A DNA stretch of 64,000 nt, taken from the NCBI RefSeq assembly GCF_023091745.1, contig NC_068913.1:17068001-17132000 (forward strand), written 5' to 3'. Numbering within the stretch: the stretch's first letter is position 1; the number at the start of each line of letters is the position of its first letter. Below the pieces are notes generated by a model that saw nothing but the letters and a program-made list of their open reading frames with translations, ran no database searches and had not been told where the DNA came from. The position numbers were made by a program, and so were the translations under genes. Source of the stretch: Budorcas taxicolor. Its lineage: Eukaryota; Chordata; Mammalia; Artiodactyla; Bovidae. Positions 1 to 10,975 of the stretch are shown piece by piece.

Positions 1-154
1 CAAAGCATTTCTAGTTAGATAAAAACATGTTCCATATGGTTTGTTTACTTCCTTATTGCCTGCACCCCTTTTGGCATGTTATTTCCCCAAGTGCAGGAAC
101 CTTGAACTTCCAGTGTAAGTGGAGGACTTAAGCTTTGAATAATAAGAGGCAGAA

Positions 155-213
155 ATCAACACAACACTGTAAAGCAATCATCCTCCAATAAAAATAAGTA
201 AATAAATAAATAA
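155..213 (+). mobile_element. L1 3' tail fragment
   Basis: The segment ends in the ruminant L1 3' terminus pattern (ctgtaaagcaatcatcctc, then an A-rich AAAT-type tail). It is a heavily 5'-truncated LINE-1 with no coding part. The call rests on a remembered family motif, so the subfamily is not given. Confidence 0.6.
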
Positions 214-323
214 GAGGCAAGGCTGGTAAATGTGAACCTGCTGGGGATAAAGGGATTTAAGAACCTAGGAAACCTAGGAAGAAGCTCCTGAAGAGGATTT
301 AACTATAACTAAGGCGGTCTCTG

Positions 324-600
324 TTGGAGAAGGCAATGGCAACCCACTCCAGTACTCTTGCCCAGAAAACCCCATTGACAGAGGAGCCTGGTGGGCTGCA
401 GTTCATGGGATCACAAAGAGTCGGACACGACTGAGCGACTTCACTTTCACTTTTCACTTTCATGCACTGGAGAAGGAAATGGCAACCCACTCCAGTGTTC
501 TTGCCTGGAGAATCCCAGGGATGGCAGAGCCTGGTGGGCTGCCGTCTATCAGGTCACACAGAGTCAGACACGACTGAACTGACTTAGCAGCAGCAGCAGC
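324..600 (+). mobile_element. Bov-A2 dimeric SINE
   Basis: Two Bov-A units, each starting ggagaaggaaatggcaaccc-like and ending in a gacacgactga block, are joined by the CACTTTCACTTTTCACTTTC linker and end in an AGC microsatellite. A 13-bp direct repeat at 311-323 (aaggcggtctctg) recurs with one base missing at 601-612, which fits a target-site duplication. Confidence 0.93.
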
Positions 601-711
601 AAGGGGTCTCTGAGCATCACTGAGGATCCATGAGGGAGTGGAAATTATCAACATTTGTGGTACAATCTGTAGTGTGACTTTTCTCCAGTAAGAGGAACAG
701 CCTAGATAGAT

Positions 712-905
712 ATGCTTATCACATGTAACCCTCACAGCAACCTCTGAGGTGTGCTAAAGTGTCCCCACTTTCCAAGTGATAAATCTAAAAGGCAGAGAGA
801 TTTAGTAACCTACCTAAGACCATGAAGCTAATAAGTGAAGAAGCTAGGATTTGAACACTGGCATTCAGAACCCAGAGCCAGCACTCTTAGCCACATCATC
901 AAACT
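712..905 (-). mobile_element. MIR SINE relic
   Basis: In reverse orientation the segment shows the MIR core order: an internal part resembling the complement of the CTCATCTGTAAAATG region, then the complement of a tRNA-like head (tttgaacactggcattcagaacc). It is heavily diverged, as expected of a pre-ruminant SINE. Confidence 0.6.
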
Positions 906-1104
906 GCCTCCTTCCTTATTAGAGTAGCATGTGGTGGGTATTTCATTAAAAATGTGATAAATGTCCACTGCAGGGCTACAGGATTTCCCATTCCTTCCAA
1001 AATGGCAATCCAGGCATAAGAAACAAGATGAGATAGATAACAGTAACATTTGAATAAACTTACATAAGTCAAACTTTTGCCCACAAACAATACATATCAT
1101 GTAA

Positions 1105-1318
1105 AGAAAGAAAGTGAAATTGCTCAGTCATGTCTGACTCTTGGCGACCCCATGGACTGTAGCCCACCAGGCTCCTCCGGACATGGGATTCTCCAGGCAA
1201 GAGTACTGGAGTGGGGTGCCATTTCCTTCTCCAAGGGATCTTCCTGACCCAGGGATCGGACCCAGGTCTCCTGCATTGCAGGCAGACGCTTTACTGTTTG
1301 AGCCATCAAGGAAGCCAC
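1105..1318 (-). mobile_element. Bov-tA SINE
   Basis: On the minus strand it has the tRNA-Glu-like head (near 1250-1316) followed by a Bov-A body. Direct repeats catatcatgtaa (1093-1104) and catatcatgtca (1319-1330) bracket it and set its ends. Confidence 0.92.
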
Positions 1319-1330
1319 CATATCATGTCA

Positions 1331-2142
1331 GAATGCATATAAAAAACAGACATTAAATACTTTAGAATGTTTAGATTAAAAAAAAGTTACAGAAAAACAA
1401 GGGAGTAAATAAATAAGAAAAGAGCCTTGCATGGACATATAGAACTGGGCATTCTGCCTGAGGCCGGGGAGACCAGGGGCTGCCAGGGTCATCTCACCAG
1501 ATGAGAGGACCCAGATCAGAAGCTTCCCCCTCCCCTCCGCAGTCTCCCACAATTCTGACTTCAGAGGGCTTAGGGTGACATGGGGAAGATTTCAATACAT
1601 ATTGAACTGCTTATAAATATAGATATTTTTTATTTTTTACTATTACTAGCAGTTGTCACTCAAAAATATGAGTGTATATCAGTTTTAGGTGAGGCAAAAA
1701 ATGGCCCTTCAAATCAAAAGATTATAAATAAAGATACTATATCCTTGATGGTTCTCATCTTTAGAAAAACTCACTTGGGAAGCACTGCACTGTGGCTGAG
1801 TAACTACCCATTTCTTAGTCAGAAAATAGAAGGGAGAGACTTTCAAGCATGAACAATGACAGTGCAGCATGGCAAGTCCTGGTAGTTTCTGGAAAAAGTT
1901 ATCTACTAGAGCTCCAGTTTATGGAGATAAGTGGTGGAAGCACAAGCGATGGGGTCAGACAGCCATCAGAGGCTCTAGGAAGCAAGGCTGAGAGTGGTAC
2001 ACATCACCCTGGAGATGACAGGGGAGCACAGGTTTTGAAGTAGGAGGTGGCAGGACCAGGTGTGCTGGCTGGAAGCGGGACTCTGGCAGCCATTCCAGTG
2101 GACCACAGGGTGAAGGGACCGGAGTACGTGCTGAGTAGAAGA
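1331..2142. other. Non-repetitive interval
   Basis: No recognised repeat, RNA gene or coding exon is seen. Open frames reach at most about 90 codons and have no recognisable domain. Confidence 0.5.
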
Positions 2143-2152
2143 GGGAAGGCAG

Positions 2153-2473
2153 GGGTTTCGCTAGGGGTCCAGTGGTTAAGAATCCACTTTGCAATGCAAG
2201 GGACACCTGTTTGATCTCTGGTGGGGGAAGATCCCACATGCCACGGAGATACTAGGCCTGGCGCCATGGCTACTGAGCCTGCACTCTAGAGTCTGCAAGT
2301 TGTAACTACTGAAGCCCGAGCGCCTGGAGCCTGTGCTCTGCAAGAAGAGAAGCCACTGCAGTGAGGAGGCCCTGCACCACAGCGAAGAGTGGCCCCATCT
2401 CCGCAACTAGAGAAAAGCCCATGCAAGAATGAAGACCCGGCACCACCAAGAGTAAATAATTTTTTTTTTTAAA
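2153..2473 (+). mobile_element. CHR-type SINE, near full length
   Basis: The tRNA-derived head has a B-box-like tttgatctctgg. The body has the repeated aactactgaagccc / agagcc pattern of the long CHR SINE, ending in an A/T-rich tail with a T run at 2460-2470. Direct repeats gggaaggcag (2143-2152) and gggaagtcag (2474-2483) flank it. Confidence 0.88.
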
Positions 2474-2483
2474 GGGAAGTCAG

Positions 2484-3350
2484 TCGTGTGGACTTGCTGT
2501 CTAACACATCAGGGAGGTGCAGGATAATGCTAATGTTTCTGCCATTAGAGGCTGGGCAGGAGGTGGTCTCAATGTACAGACTCTACATGGATAAGATCAG
2601 GAGGAACAGGCCACTGAGCCACCCTAAAAATAAATTGGACTCTTCCTGTTTTGAATCATGTAAACCAGAACGCGGACGTTTCAACTGTTGTGTTCATTTC
2701 ATCCCAACTCCACTCCTAGGCTGGAAGCCTGGGAGGAAGGAATAACAGTTGCAGCTTATTTATTCCAAATACAAACACTGTGTACAAGCAGCTGGGCTTG
2801 CTCAGTGTCTTGTGTTGGATAATCTAATTTCACCTTCGGGCTCCCTGGGTCTGTCTGGTTTCTGTGTAATTGTTTAGTAAATCTGCCACCCTCTTGAAGC
2901 CCTGAATCAGCTTGGTAAATATCACTGACCCACCAGACTACATCACTGGTTACGCTGGTTTTGAGCATCTATATCCTTTTATGTCTTAGTACTTTCTCCC
3001 CTCTGCCTAGATCATTCCCTTCTCATCAGCTTTTTTTTGCTACCCTTTTATTTTTCTTTGTCTCAGTTTTGCTGGATATTATAAAAGCAACAGTTTTGAT
3101 TTGTTGTATAAAGTACTGTTCTAATAAGCATGTTACAGTTCAGCTCAGCACCCTCTACTGTGGTGCCTGAGGGAGCCTGCTGGGAAAATGTGTAATAAAC
3201 CAACAAAGAGATAATGAGACATTGGTAAGGAGGGGTCAGGAAATGAGAAAAAGGGAAGGGACCCAAGAGTTCACATGGAGACTGCAAATAAATGCATTGA
3301 GGGGAGAGGCAAAAGATATTTAAAAGACTGGAGATCACTACTCAGTGATT
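2484..3350. other. Non-repetitive interval
   Basis: Mixed-composition sequence with a T-rich stretch near 3030-3060. I recognise no exon, RNA or repeat family. Confidence 0.45.
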
Positions 3351-3540
3351 CGGATTCCCTGGTGGCTCAGGGGTAAAAATTCCACCTGCTGGTTTAATCC
3401 CTGGGTCAGGAAGATCCCCTGGAGGTGAAAATGATAACCCACTCCAGTATTCTTGCCTGAGAAATCCCACAGACAGAGGAGCCTAGCAGGCTACAGTCCA
3501 CGGGGTTGCAAGAGTCAGACACAACTTAGCGACTGAACAA
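3351..3540 (+). mobile_element. Bov-tA SINE
   Basis: tRNA-like head (ttccctggtggctcagg), a partly deleted B-box region, then a Bov-A body ending gcgactgaacaa. The head has lost several bases around the usual tgcaatgcaggag segment, so this is not a master-like copy. Confidence 0.9.
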
Positions 3541-4059
3541 ATTTAGGAAAGAAGATGTGACAGAACATCACTGGGAGCAGAGATGTGGGTCAAGCAAATA
3601 TTTTCACTCAATTTTAGTATGGTAGAAACAGTCAACATGGCTGAAAACCTGAAAAGATTTCAAAAGAAACAGTTACTGTAGCAATTCTGCCTACCTTAAC
3701 CTCTGTATAGAATTCTCTCTGGTTCAGTAACACATCAGACTTCAAAGAAGTTGCTCTTTGCTCTTAAGTTTAGGATCCGAACCGTCTGGCCTCCCCTGCT
3801 AAGAATCCTACCTTCTCCTGACAATAGCAGTACAAACCAATAGAGTACTTAATTTACATTATATGCAAAAAATACAGAGTCCAGGATATAGCAATGGAAG
3901 AAGGAAAATGAAATCAACAAGGGTTGATGCCATTAGGGTTAACATCAGACTCACAGAACTGTGTCCAAATCCAGCATAATTTTTTTGCTACCTTTTTATT
4001 TAAAAGGGTTTGATTTATGCACCCTTTTCTCCATCTAGGACATTGATTCACACAGGCAT
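3541..4059. other. Non-repetitive interval
   Basis: No gene, RNA or confident repeat seen. Confidence 0.4.
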
Positions 4060-4150
4060 ATACTATGTTCTATTTAATCTTTGTATCTCTAGTAACAAAT
4101 GGTGTGCCTAGCACAGAAAAGGCACTGAACACATATTTGATAAAGGAATG
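4060..4150 (+). mobile_element. L2 LINE 3' relic
   Basis: The order tttgtatctctagt, gcctagcacag, ggcactgaacacatattt follows the L2 3' end pattern (CCTGGCACA...CAATAAATATTTG). It is short and diverged. Confidence 0.45.
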
Positions 4151-4693
4151 TGGTTATTTTCTTGACAGAGTAATAATCATCGAAACTCTCAGCTAAAAAA
4201 AAAGAAATCATTCTGAGAATCATCACCTTTACAGACTTAAAGACTTTGAGAGTCTGTACACTGTGTTCCTGATTCTTTAAACAGAGCAAGTCCACCCTCG
4301 TATCCTACTACACCTGGCTTATAAATTGGCTTATAAGCTTTATCTCCAGTTGCAGAGAGAAATTATTCCAGAAAATCTCTCTGGTATACTCCCCACTTAC
4401 CCCAGATCCACTGCTTCTGCTGCTATGTCCAGCTGTCCAGACTCAGAGCTCAGTACCTCTGATCTGGAAAGACGCTCTGCACGCCTTCAGGTTTCATGAC
4501 TGAGAAAATTTCCCCTGTGGTTCATGAGACCTCTTCTTTCCACCTGGCTCTTATCCCTACTGCTTCCCAGTGATTTTGACTTTATTAGGATCCAGAAATA
4601 TCCTCAGGATAATCAAATCAACTCTCAGAGTGCCAAGTCAAAATGCCAACAAATACAAGATGAACTGAATTAATAGAGACACTTGTGGTCACT

Positions 4694-4838
4694 TGGGCTT
4701 CCCTCGCGGCTCAGACACTAAAGAATCTGCCTGCAATGCAGGAGACTCTGGTTCAATCCCTGGGCCAGGAAGATCCCTGGAGAAGGGAATGGCTACCCAC
4801 TCAAGCATTTTTGCCTGGAGAATTCCATAGACAGAGGA
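4694..4838 (+). mobile_element. Bov-tA SINE, 3'-truncated
   Basis: The tRNA-like head and first half of the Bov-A body are present, but the sequence stops at acagagga, without the usual gacacgactgagcgact end. TGGTCAC occurs at 4686-4692 and at 4839-4845, directly at the truncated end. Confidence 0.82.
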
Positions 4839-4859
4839 TGGTCACATAAGTAAATGTGA

Positions 4860-5055
4860 TTCTTCAGAGGGTGGGTGGTCTCTGACATGGCTGTTCAGGG
4901 CAATCCCCCGGGAAATCTATGACTCCTGACTCCTGGTTCCCACCTCCATGGATTCTGATGTGATTTCTCTGCAATCAGGCCTGGGAGTCAGAATTTTTTT
5001 TTAAAATTCCAGATGATTCCTGTGTACAATTTTTAAATCACTGCTTTGGGTTGAA
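4860..5055. mobile_element. Old hAT-type (MER20/Charlie-like) relic
   Basis: The segment ggattctgatgtgatt ... ccagatgattcctgtg ... aatcactgctttggg follows the layout of small hAT-Charlie non-autonomous elements. No transposase is present. Family assignment is by memory of consensus order. Confidence 0.45.
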
Positions 5056-5231
5056 AACCAAACCAGTGCCATTTCCCCGCCACATTGCAAAGAACAGGCA
5101 TTACAAATGAAAATCAAACAAATTCTTAGCAGTGTGTCCTAGTGTCTTGACCCAGTATATCATCGCATCTATATAAGGGTTACTAAATGACTGTGCACTG
5201 GCTTAGATGACATGTTACAAACCACCTTGCA

Positions 5232-5371
5232 GGACTTCCCTAATGGCCTGGTGGTTGAGAGTACACCTTCCAACATGGGGAATGCCCGTTTGATCCCTGG
5301 TCAGGGACCTGGAATACTGAGTGCCACAACTAGGACCCAGTGCCGCCAAAAATAAATAAATAAATAAATAT
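5232..5371 (+). mobile_element. CHR-type SINE, short form
   Basis: ggacttccctaatggcctgg head, B-box-like tttgatccctggtcaggg, then an AAAT microsatellite tail at about 5346-5371. The long CHR body is missing, as in the short CHR class. Confidence 0.85.
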
Positions 5372-6484
5372 AATATATATAAGAATTAAAATGAAACACT
5401 TTGCCGGTAAAACAAGCTATGTTGGCTGGATAGGTTTCAGACTTGTTAACACAAACCAAAACTTGCAAAATGTTACTGCCGTAAGGATTGATTCTTCTCT
5501 CTAGTGTGAGAACCAGGGGTGAATTTTTTTCCCTTCTTTTCATCTTACCTGAAGGGTGAAAGCTGTCTCCTCAGGGTGTGGGCCAGGATGCCCCACTCCC
5601 CAGAATTAAGGCTTGGCATTCTCTGATTCTTACATCTGCCCGGCACTGGCTGTTTTTCAGAGATGCTTATCTGGAGAGATATGGGCTGCAGCTCTTAACT
5701 GAGGGGACAAACGCTAGCCTCTGGGTCCGACTCATGCTTGAAACATGCAATAGGAGCCCAGAAGCATGCAGGCCTCCTTCCTCAGCTGTTCTTTAAACAG
5801 CTGACAGGGAAGATCACAGACACAACAGCTGAGGAAGCATGTGGACTCAGCTTCCATTCCTAAGGCTCCAGAGACGAGGGCATGGCCCAGCCCTGGGGCT
5901 GGCATCTTCTGACTTAATTCCTGTGTGATCTGTCCCTCTCTCTAAACTCAAAGGGCCAGCTCATACTTGGTGCCAAAAGCAAAGCTTCAATTTCTGGGAG
6001 AAAACAGGGGGAGAGGGGATAAGGACAGGTTATTAAACAGAGTGGTTAACAATCTGGTGCAAACTACACTGTGTGCATTTTAAATAAGCTGCATGTATAT
6101 GGCTTTCTTTCATTAAGCCCATTATTCTAGTTCTCTTCAGAGGCTCCTCAGAATCTTCCACCTGGAGAGTCCTGGTCTGAGGCCCGTCTCAGGGTGGAAC
6201 TTGGAGAAGAGTGCTCACTAACTGTCCACAACTTGAACACCCCCTGACCTGTGATTCCAAATGGATTCTGCCACAGCACCGGTCATACAGCCCCTATGGG
6301 GGTGGGGCTGGGGGGCTGTCATTTAGGAAGACTCTTGGCTCCTCTCCCAGGAATATTTGCAGAGATATTCTGATCACCTGTCCATCTGCTGGTGAAAGGG
6401 GAGCAGACATCCATTATCGGCTGGAGCTGCAGCTTGAATAGAATCAGAGACACGCCAGAAGAAGCAGGCAGGCTGGGAAAGCCG
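5372..6484. other. Non-repetitive interval
   Basis: Over 1 kb with no recognised repeat. Open frames at 5578-5796 and 6211-6679 are short, and the second runs into a neighbouring SINE. No domain is recognised. Confidence 0.45.
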
Positions 6485-6498
6485 ACATATTCTCTAGT

Positions 6499-6703
6499 TT
6501 TTACAAATATTTATTTACTTGTTTATTTGGCTGGGTTGGATCTTGGGATCTTTCCTCACTGCCATACTGACTCTCTAGTTGTGACTCGTAGGCTTAGCTG
6601 CTCTGAGGAATGTGGGATCTTAGTTCCCCAACCAGGGATGAACTTGTGCCCCCTGCATTGTTGCAAGGTGGATTCTTAACCACCAGACCACCAGGGAAGT
6701 CCC
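6499..6703 (-). mobile_element. CHR-type SINE
   Basis: Reverse-oriented: the T-rich tail lies left and the head (complement ending ccaccagggaagtccc) lies right. Flanking direct repeats acatattctctagt (6485-6498) and acatattctctaat (6704-6717) fix both ends. Confidence 0.9.
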
Positions 6704-6717
6704 ACATATTCTCTAAT

Positions 6718-7277
6718 GACAGGACTACGTCACAAAAGTTTGAGAGAAAGCTCACAGTGGGGCTTGTAGGGACTTGTAAGGAGAGGATAACCCTGTGAGC
6801 AACACACTCCTCCTCCACATCTTGAACAGGCCCCAGCCGGCCTGTCTGTAGAGATAATGATGAACTGGTCTCCTTGGCAATGGAAAGTGCTGACTCCACA
6901 GGGCTAAAACAGGCGCCTGTGAGCCTAGAAGGAGTTTATTGCTCCCACCTCTAGTGAATGCCCGTGCCAGACAGACACACGTCCTCCCACTCCTCCTCAT
7001 TGCTGTCATCTGCTGCCTTCAGGTCACTCTCCATCACTGAGTGAAAGCCCCTTCGTTCCAAATCCTGAGAGATTTCAGCCTCTGTGAATATAGCTAGTGA
7101 GCAACTTTACTTCCTGATACTGACTGTCCTTTGCTGCACTGTATTTCAACCCCCTAATAAAGGAGCCTGACTTGGATCTTAATATCCTGGAAATGCCCCA
7201 ACACAGAAATTCTAAACCCCAATCATTTGTTCTCAGATCACTTCCTATATCTTTTCTGCTCTCCATCTTTACACTTT
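6718..7277. other. Non-repetitive interval
   Basis: No gene or repeat recognised. Confidence 0.4.
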
Positions 7278-7828
7278 TCTTTTGGAAGAAAAGTTATGAC
7301 AAAAGTTATGACAAAAGTTATGAAAAGTGACGACAGTGTGTTAAACAACAGAGCTATCACTTTGCCAACAAAGGTCTGTCTAGTTAAAATTATGTTTTTT
7401 CCAGTAGTCATCTATGAATGTGAGTGTTGGACCATAAAGAAGGCTGAGTGCCAAAGAATTGATGCTTTCGAACTGTGGTGTTGGAGAAGACTCTTGAGAG
7501 TCCCTTGGACTGCAAGGAGATCCAACCAGTCAATCCTAAAAGAAATCAGTCCTGAATATTCATTGAAAGGACTGATGCTAAAACTTAAGCACCAATACTT
7601 AGGCCACCTGATGCGAAGAACTGACTCATTGGAAAAGACCCTAATGCTGGGACAGATTGATGGCAGGAGAAGTGGGTGACAGAGGATGAGATGATTGGAT
7701 GGCATCATTGACTCAATGGACATGAATTTGAGCAGACTCCAGGAGATAGTGAAGGACAGGGAAGCCTGGCGTGCTGCAGTCCACGGGGTCACAAAGGGTT
7801 GGACATGACTTACTGGCCGAACAACAAC
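7278..7828 (+). mobile_element. BovB LINE, 5'-truncated 3' end
   Basis: Only the region after the reverse transcriptase is kept. The translation carries the BovB C-terminal run FELWCWRRLLRVPWTARRSN and a following LMLKLKHQYLGHLMRR segment in an open frame at 7227-7679, then a stop before the Bov-A-like 3' end. It ends in an ACA-type tail (gaacaacaac) rather than the ACTGA repeats of some other copies, which suggests a different BovB subgroup. Confidence 0.93.
7289..7324 (+). repeat. Three tandem 12-bp units inside BovB
   Basis: Units aaaagttatgac, aaaagttatgac and aaaagttatgaa lie head to tail. BovB normally has one such unit here, so this is a local in-frame expansion encoding a repeated KVMT. 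Confidence 0.85.
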
Positions 7829-8446
7829 CTTCACACCCTCTAGATCTGCTCACAAAACCCCTCTAATTCCTTGACCTGTTCTCTCCTTCCCATCTTGCAG
7901 TACCCTCTGGGCCTCATCCACAACTACTCAGCTGAGACCTATGTGTTCTGAATTACTATCTCAAAATTCACCATCTACATCCTCTGACTCGAGACTCTGG
8001 GGTTGCTGCTGCCATGCAAAATGGCAACAATGCGACAACACGTTTATTTCTCTGCTGAGCCCTCAGCACAGTTTGTCAACTTTCCGTTGTTCCAGCGTCT
8101 TCATCCCATCTTTTCAATGACTCTCAGTTGATTGCTTCATTCCTACTTCATCCACAAAACTGGTGCCAGCAGCACCAGGACCAATATCCAGCTTCCTTTT
8201 ACTCCCACACTGCAAGCTCGCTCTCCAGCTCTGCTCAGCTCTTGCCTTGGCTGGCACGGTCTTCCTCCCCTCACCCCCACTGAGCGCCTTGCCCTGTCTC
8301 CCTCCTGCTCCCTCTGGAAGTGGCCTCATCAATCATTCTCCTGCTTTTCTTTACCTTCAATGTCTCCTTTTTACCAACCCCTCCCCTTGTCCACAGACCT
8401 GTCGGCTTTCCTCTCAACCTAATGTCCTACCCCTGACCCAGTGTAC
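7829..8446. other. Pyrimidine-rich interval, no call
   Basis: C/T-rich sequence resembling old L2-type DNA in texture, but with no motif strong enough to name. The overlapping open frames at 8132-8501 on the plus strand look compositional (S, P and L rich). Confidence 0.4.
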
Positions 8447-8657
8447 GCCAGCTGGGCAAGCTGTGGGCCACAGAAAGCCTATCTTTGAGAATAAAATCTG
8501 ACTGGAATATGGCCATGCTTATTTGTTTATATATTATCTATAGCTGCTTTTGTGCTGAACAACAGAATAGTTGAAAAGTCGTGACAGAGATCATCTGGCC
8601 AGCCAAGCCAAAAAGATCTGCTCTGTGGCCCTTTAAAGAAAAGATCACTTGCCCCTC
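8447..8657. mobile_element. Old hAT-Charlie-type relic
   Basis: The run gctgtgggccacag, ggccatgcttatttgtt, atctatagctgctttt, ctgtggccctttaaag matches the order of a common mammalian non-autonomous hAT element. It is diverged and has no open frame. Confidence 0.6.
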
Positions 8658-9482
8658 TATCCTCACCATGCTCTTCCTTCCCTCCTGGCCACTCCTCAAT
8701 CCATAGTAATTTCGTTTGTTTCCGTGGTTTACTTAATCTGCTTAATCTTCCCTTCTCTCAGGTCACTCTGCTGACTCACCAGCTACTAGTTGAAAGGCAG
8801 GGGGAGATTCTCTCATTCCTTAGTCATTCCTCTGCTGAAGTGGACATTTGGAGATCACACCATTCTTGAAATTCTAGGGGAAGATCCCAGATGTGAATGC
8901 CCAGAGGAGGCAGGTCACCTCAATGAACGAAATGGCCACCTCAAGATGTGAGCCTGTGGGGTCTTGGAGAGCCCGTCACCACAGCAAAAGGGCTGCTGCT
9001 GTGCAGCTCTGAGGAAGCTAGGCCCTACATAGCCGATATTCCAGTGCTTCATGGGCAGCTAAACATGCAGATTTTACGAGGCATCACTTGACCCTTAGAA
9101 GTTGGCAACTATTTTAAAAATATTACAAACCCTGAGGAGTCAAACAAAGTGGAACTTTTGGCCAATTTGGCCTCATGGCTGTGGATGAGTCCCTCTGGTT
9201 CCATGACTGAACTTTCTTGTTCTCTTGGGGAATCTTGATTCTTTGCTTCTGGAGGTTCTCTGGGAGCCAGCATGCCTCTGCCCTCTCAGATGTTCATCCC
9301 CAGCCATGCATCTTTTTTGCTACAGAGTTTCTTGGGTGAAATCCCAAATCTCTCCCTCACTCTCTATTCTATGCACCTACTTCTGACTCCCATCTCCAAA
9401 TGGGAAGTAGACTGCTCCACCTGGAAGTCCCACAGACACTTCAAACTCCACTTTAGCCCTGCACCACCCTCAACCCCTGCCC
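8658..9482. other. Non-repetitive interval
   Basis: No gene or repeat recognised. The 157-codon frame at 9272-9745 crosses the BovB micro-insertion at 9490-9518 and has no recognisable domain. Confidence 0.4.
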
Positions 9483-9489
9483 TCTGCCA

Positions 9490-9518
9490 GTTCAGTTCAG
9501 TTCAGTTCAGTCGCTCAG
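9490..9518 (-). mobile_element. 29-bp BovB 3'-tail insertion
   Basis: The insert is four GTTCA repeats plus tcgctcag, which is the complement of a BovB 3' end (ctgagcga then ACTGA repeats). TCTGCCA lies directly before it (9483-9489) and directly after it (9519-9525). It is therefore an extremely short but complete retrotransposition footprint. Confidence 0.85.
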
Positions 9519-9739
9519 TCTGCCAAGCAAACACTTATTTGGAAATGGACTCAGGTTTCCCCCAACAAAGCTGTCCTCCCCTCCATCTTTCCATCAGGAT
9601 TGAGGTGCCTCTCACCGTGTCTTCAGAATATTTTGATAACTATACTTTCTACAAAGTATTAACAGTATTACAATTAATACTGTCTCTGTGTGTGTCTTAC
9701 CTGCCTACAGTACAGCCTCTCAGTGGGCACCGGCTGTCA

Positions 9740-9812
9740 CATTAATCTTTGTATTCCCAGCTTCTAGCTAAGTGCTAACATATAGTAAGTTCCTAATAAA
9801 TGTTCATGACAT
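9740..9812 (+). mobile_element. L2 LINE 3' relic
   Basis: tttgtattcccagcttcta, then agtaagttcctaataaatgt, follows the L2 3' end. It stops just before the neighbouring BovB copy. Confidence 0.5.
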
Positions 9813-9876
9813 TATGTTAAAAAACCTTCAAGCTAGATCTCAATAGTACGTGACCTGAGAACTTCCAGATATACAA

Positions 9877-10975
9877 GTGGGATTTAGAAAAGGCAGAGGA
9901 AACAAACATCAAATTGCCAACATTCATCGGATCACAGTGAAGGCAAGGGAATTCCAGAAAAATATCTACTTCTGCTTCCCTGACTACACGAAAGCCTTCG
10001 ATTGTGTGGATCACAACAAACTGTGGAACATTCTTAAAGAGATGGGAATAGCAAACCACCTTACCTGTCCCCTGAGAAACCTGTATGCAGGTCAAAAAGC
10101 AATAGTTAGAACTTTACATGGAACAACTGACTGGTTCCAAATTGGGAAAGGAGTCCAACAAGGCTGTATATTGTCACCCTGTTTATTTAACTTATGTGCA
10201 GGGTGTGTGCATGCTCAGTCACTTCAGTAGTGTTCAACTCTTTGCAACCCCATGGACTGTAGCCTGCCAGGCTCCTCTGTCCACGTCATTCTCCAGGCAA
10301 GAATACTGGAGTGGGTTGCCATGCCCTCCTCCATTATATGCAGAGTACATCATGCAAAATGCCAGGTTGGATGAATCACAAGCTGGAATCAAGATTGCTG
10401 GGAGAAATATCAACAAGTGGTAAGCAGATGATACCACTCTAATAGCGGAAAGCAAAGAGGAACTAAAGAGTCTCTTGATGAAGTTGAAAGAGGAGAGTGA
10501 AAAAGGTGGCTTAAAACTCAACATTCAAAAAACTAAGATCACGGCATCCTGTCCCATCACTTCATGCCAAATAGATGGAGAAAAAGTGGAAACAGTGGCA
10601 GACTTTATTTTCTTGGGCTCCAAAATCACTTCAGATGATGACTATAGCCATGAAATAAAGATTCTGCTCCTTGGGAAAAAAGCTATGACAAACCCAGACA
10701 GTGTATTAAAAAGCAAAGACATCACTTTACCAACAAAGGTCCATCTAGTCAAAGATATGTTTTTTCCAGTAGTCATGTACAGATATGACAGTTGCACCCT
10801 AAAGAAGGCTGAATCCCAAAGAATTGATGCTTTTGAACTGTGGTGCTGGAGAAGACTCTTGAGAGTCCCTTGGACTGCCAAGAGGTCAAACCAGCCAATC
10901 CTAAAGGAAATCAACCTTGAATACTCATTGGAAGGACTGATGCTGAAGCTCCAATACTTTGGCCATCTGATGTGA
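9877..10975 (+). pseudogene. BovB reverse transcriptase remnant
   Basis: This is a decayed non-LTR retrotransposon reverse transcriptase. Visible motifs are FRKGRG (about 9881), the first catalytic block DYTKAFDCVDH (about 9985-10015), the GVQQGCILSPCLF block (about 10150-10190), then an interruption by a SINE. The second catalytic block reads stop-ADD: TAA at 10421-10423 precedes Ala-Asp-Asp, where the tyrosine of YADD is expected. A further frame (10475-10975) carries the C-terminal part. It cannot make an active enzyme. The other BovB copies in this window supply the comparison. Confidence 0.85.
10202..10333 (-). mobile_element. Bov-A unit nested in BovB
   Basis: Reverse-oriented Bov-A body without the tRNA-like head. 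Host BovB sequence ttatgtgcag (10192-10201) and ttatatgcag (10334-10343) flanks it as a target-site duplication. Confidence 0.9.

Noticed and set aside
391..582. Open frames of 60-100 codons across SINEs, on both strands
   Set aside because: They are translations of Bov-A, Bov-tA or CHR units and recur in every copy; no protein is implied.
7227..7679. 150-codon frame as a host gene
   Set aside because: Residues from about 7285 on are BovB C-terminal sequence.
10118..10423. Frame joining RT residues with SINE residues, read as exonised SINE
   Set aside because: The SINE inserted into a dead BovB; no splice or host transcript evidence can be read from sequence.
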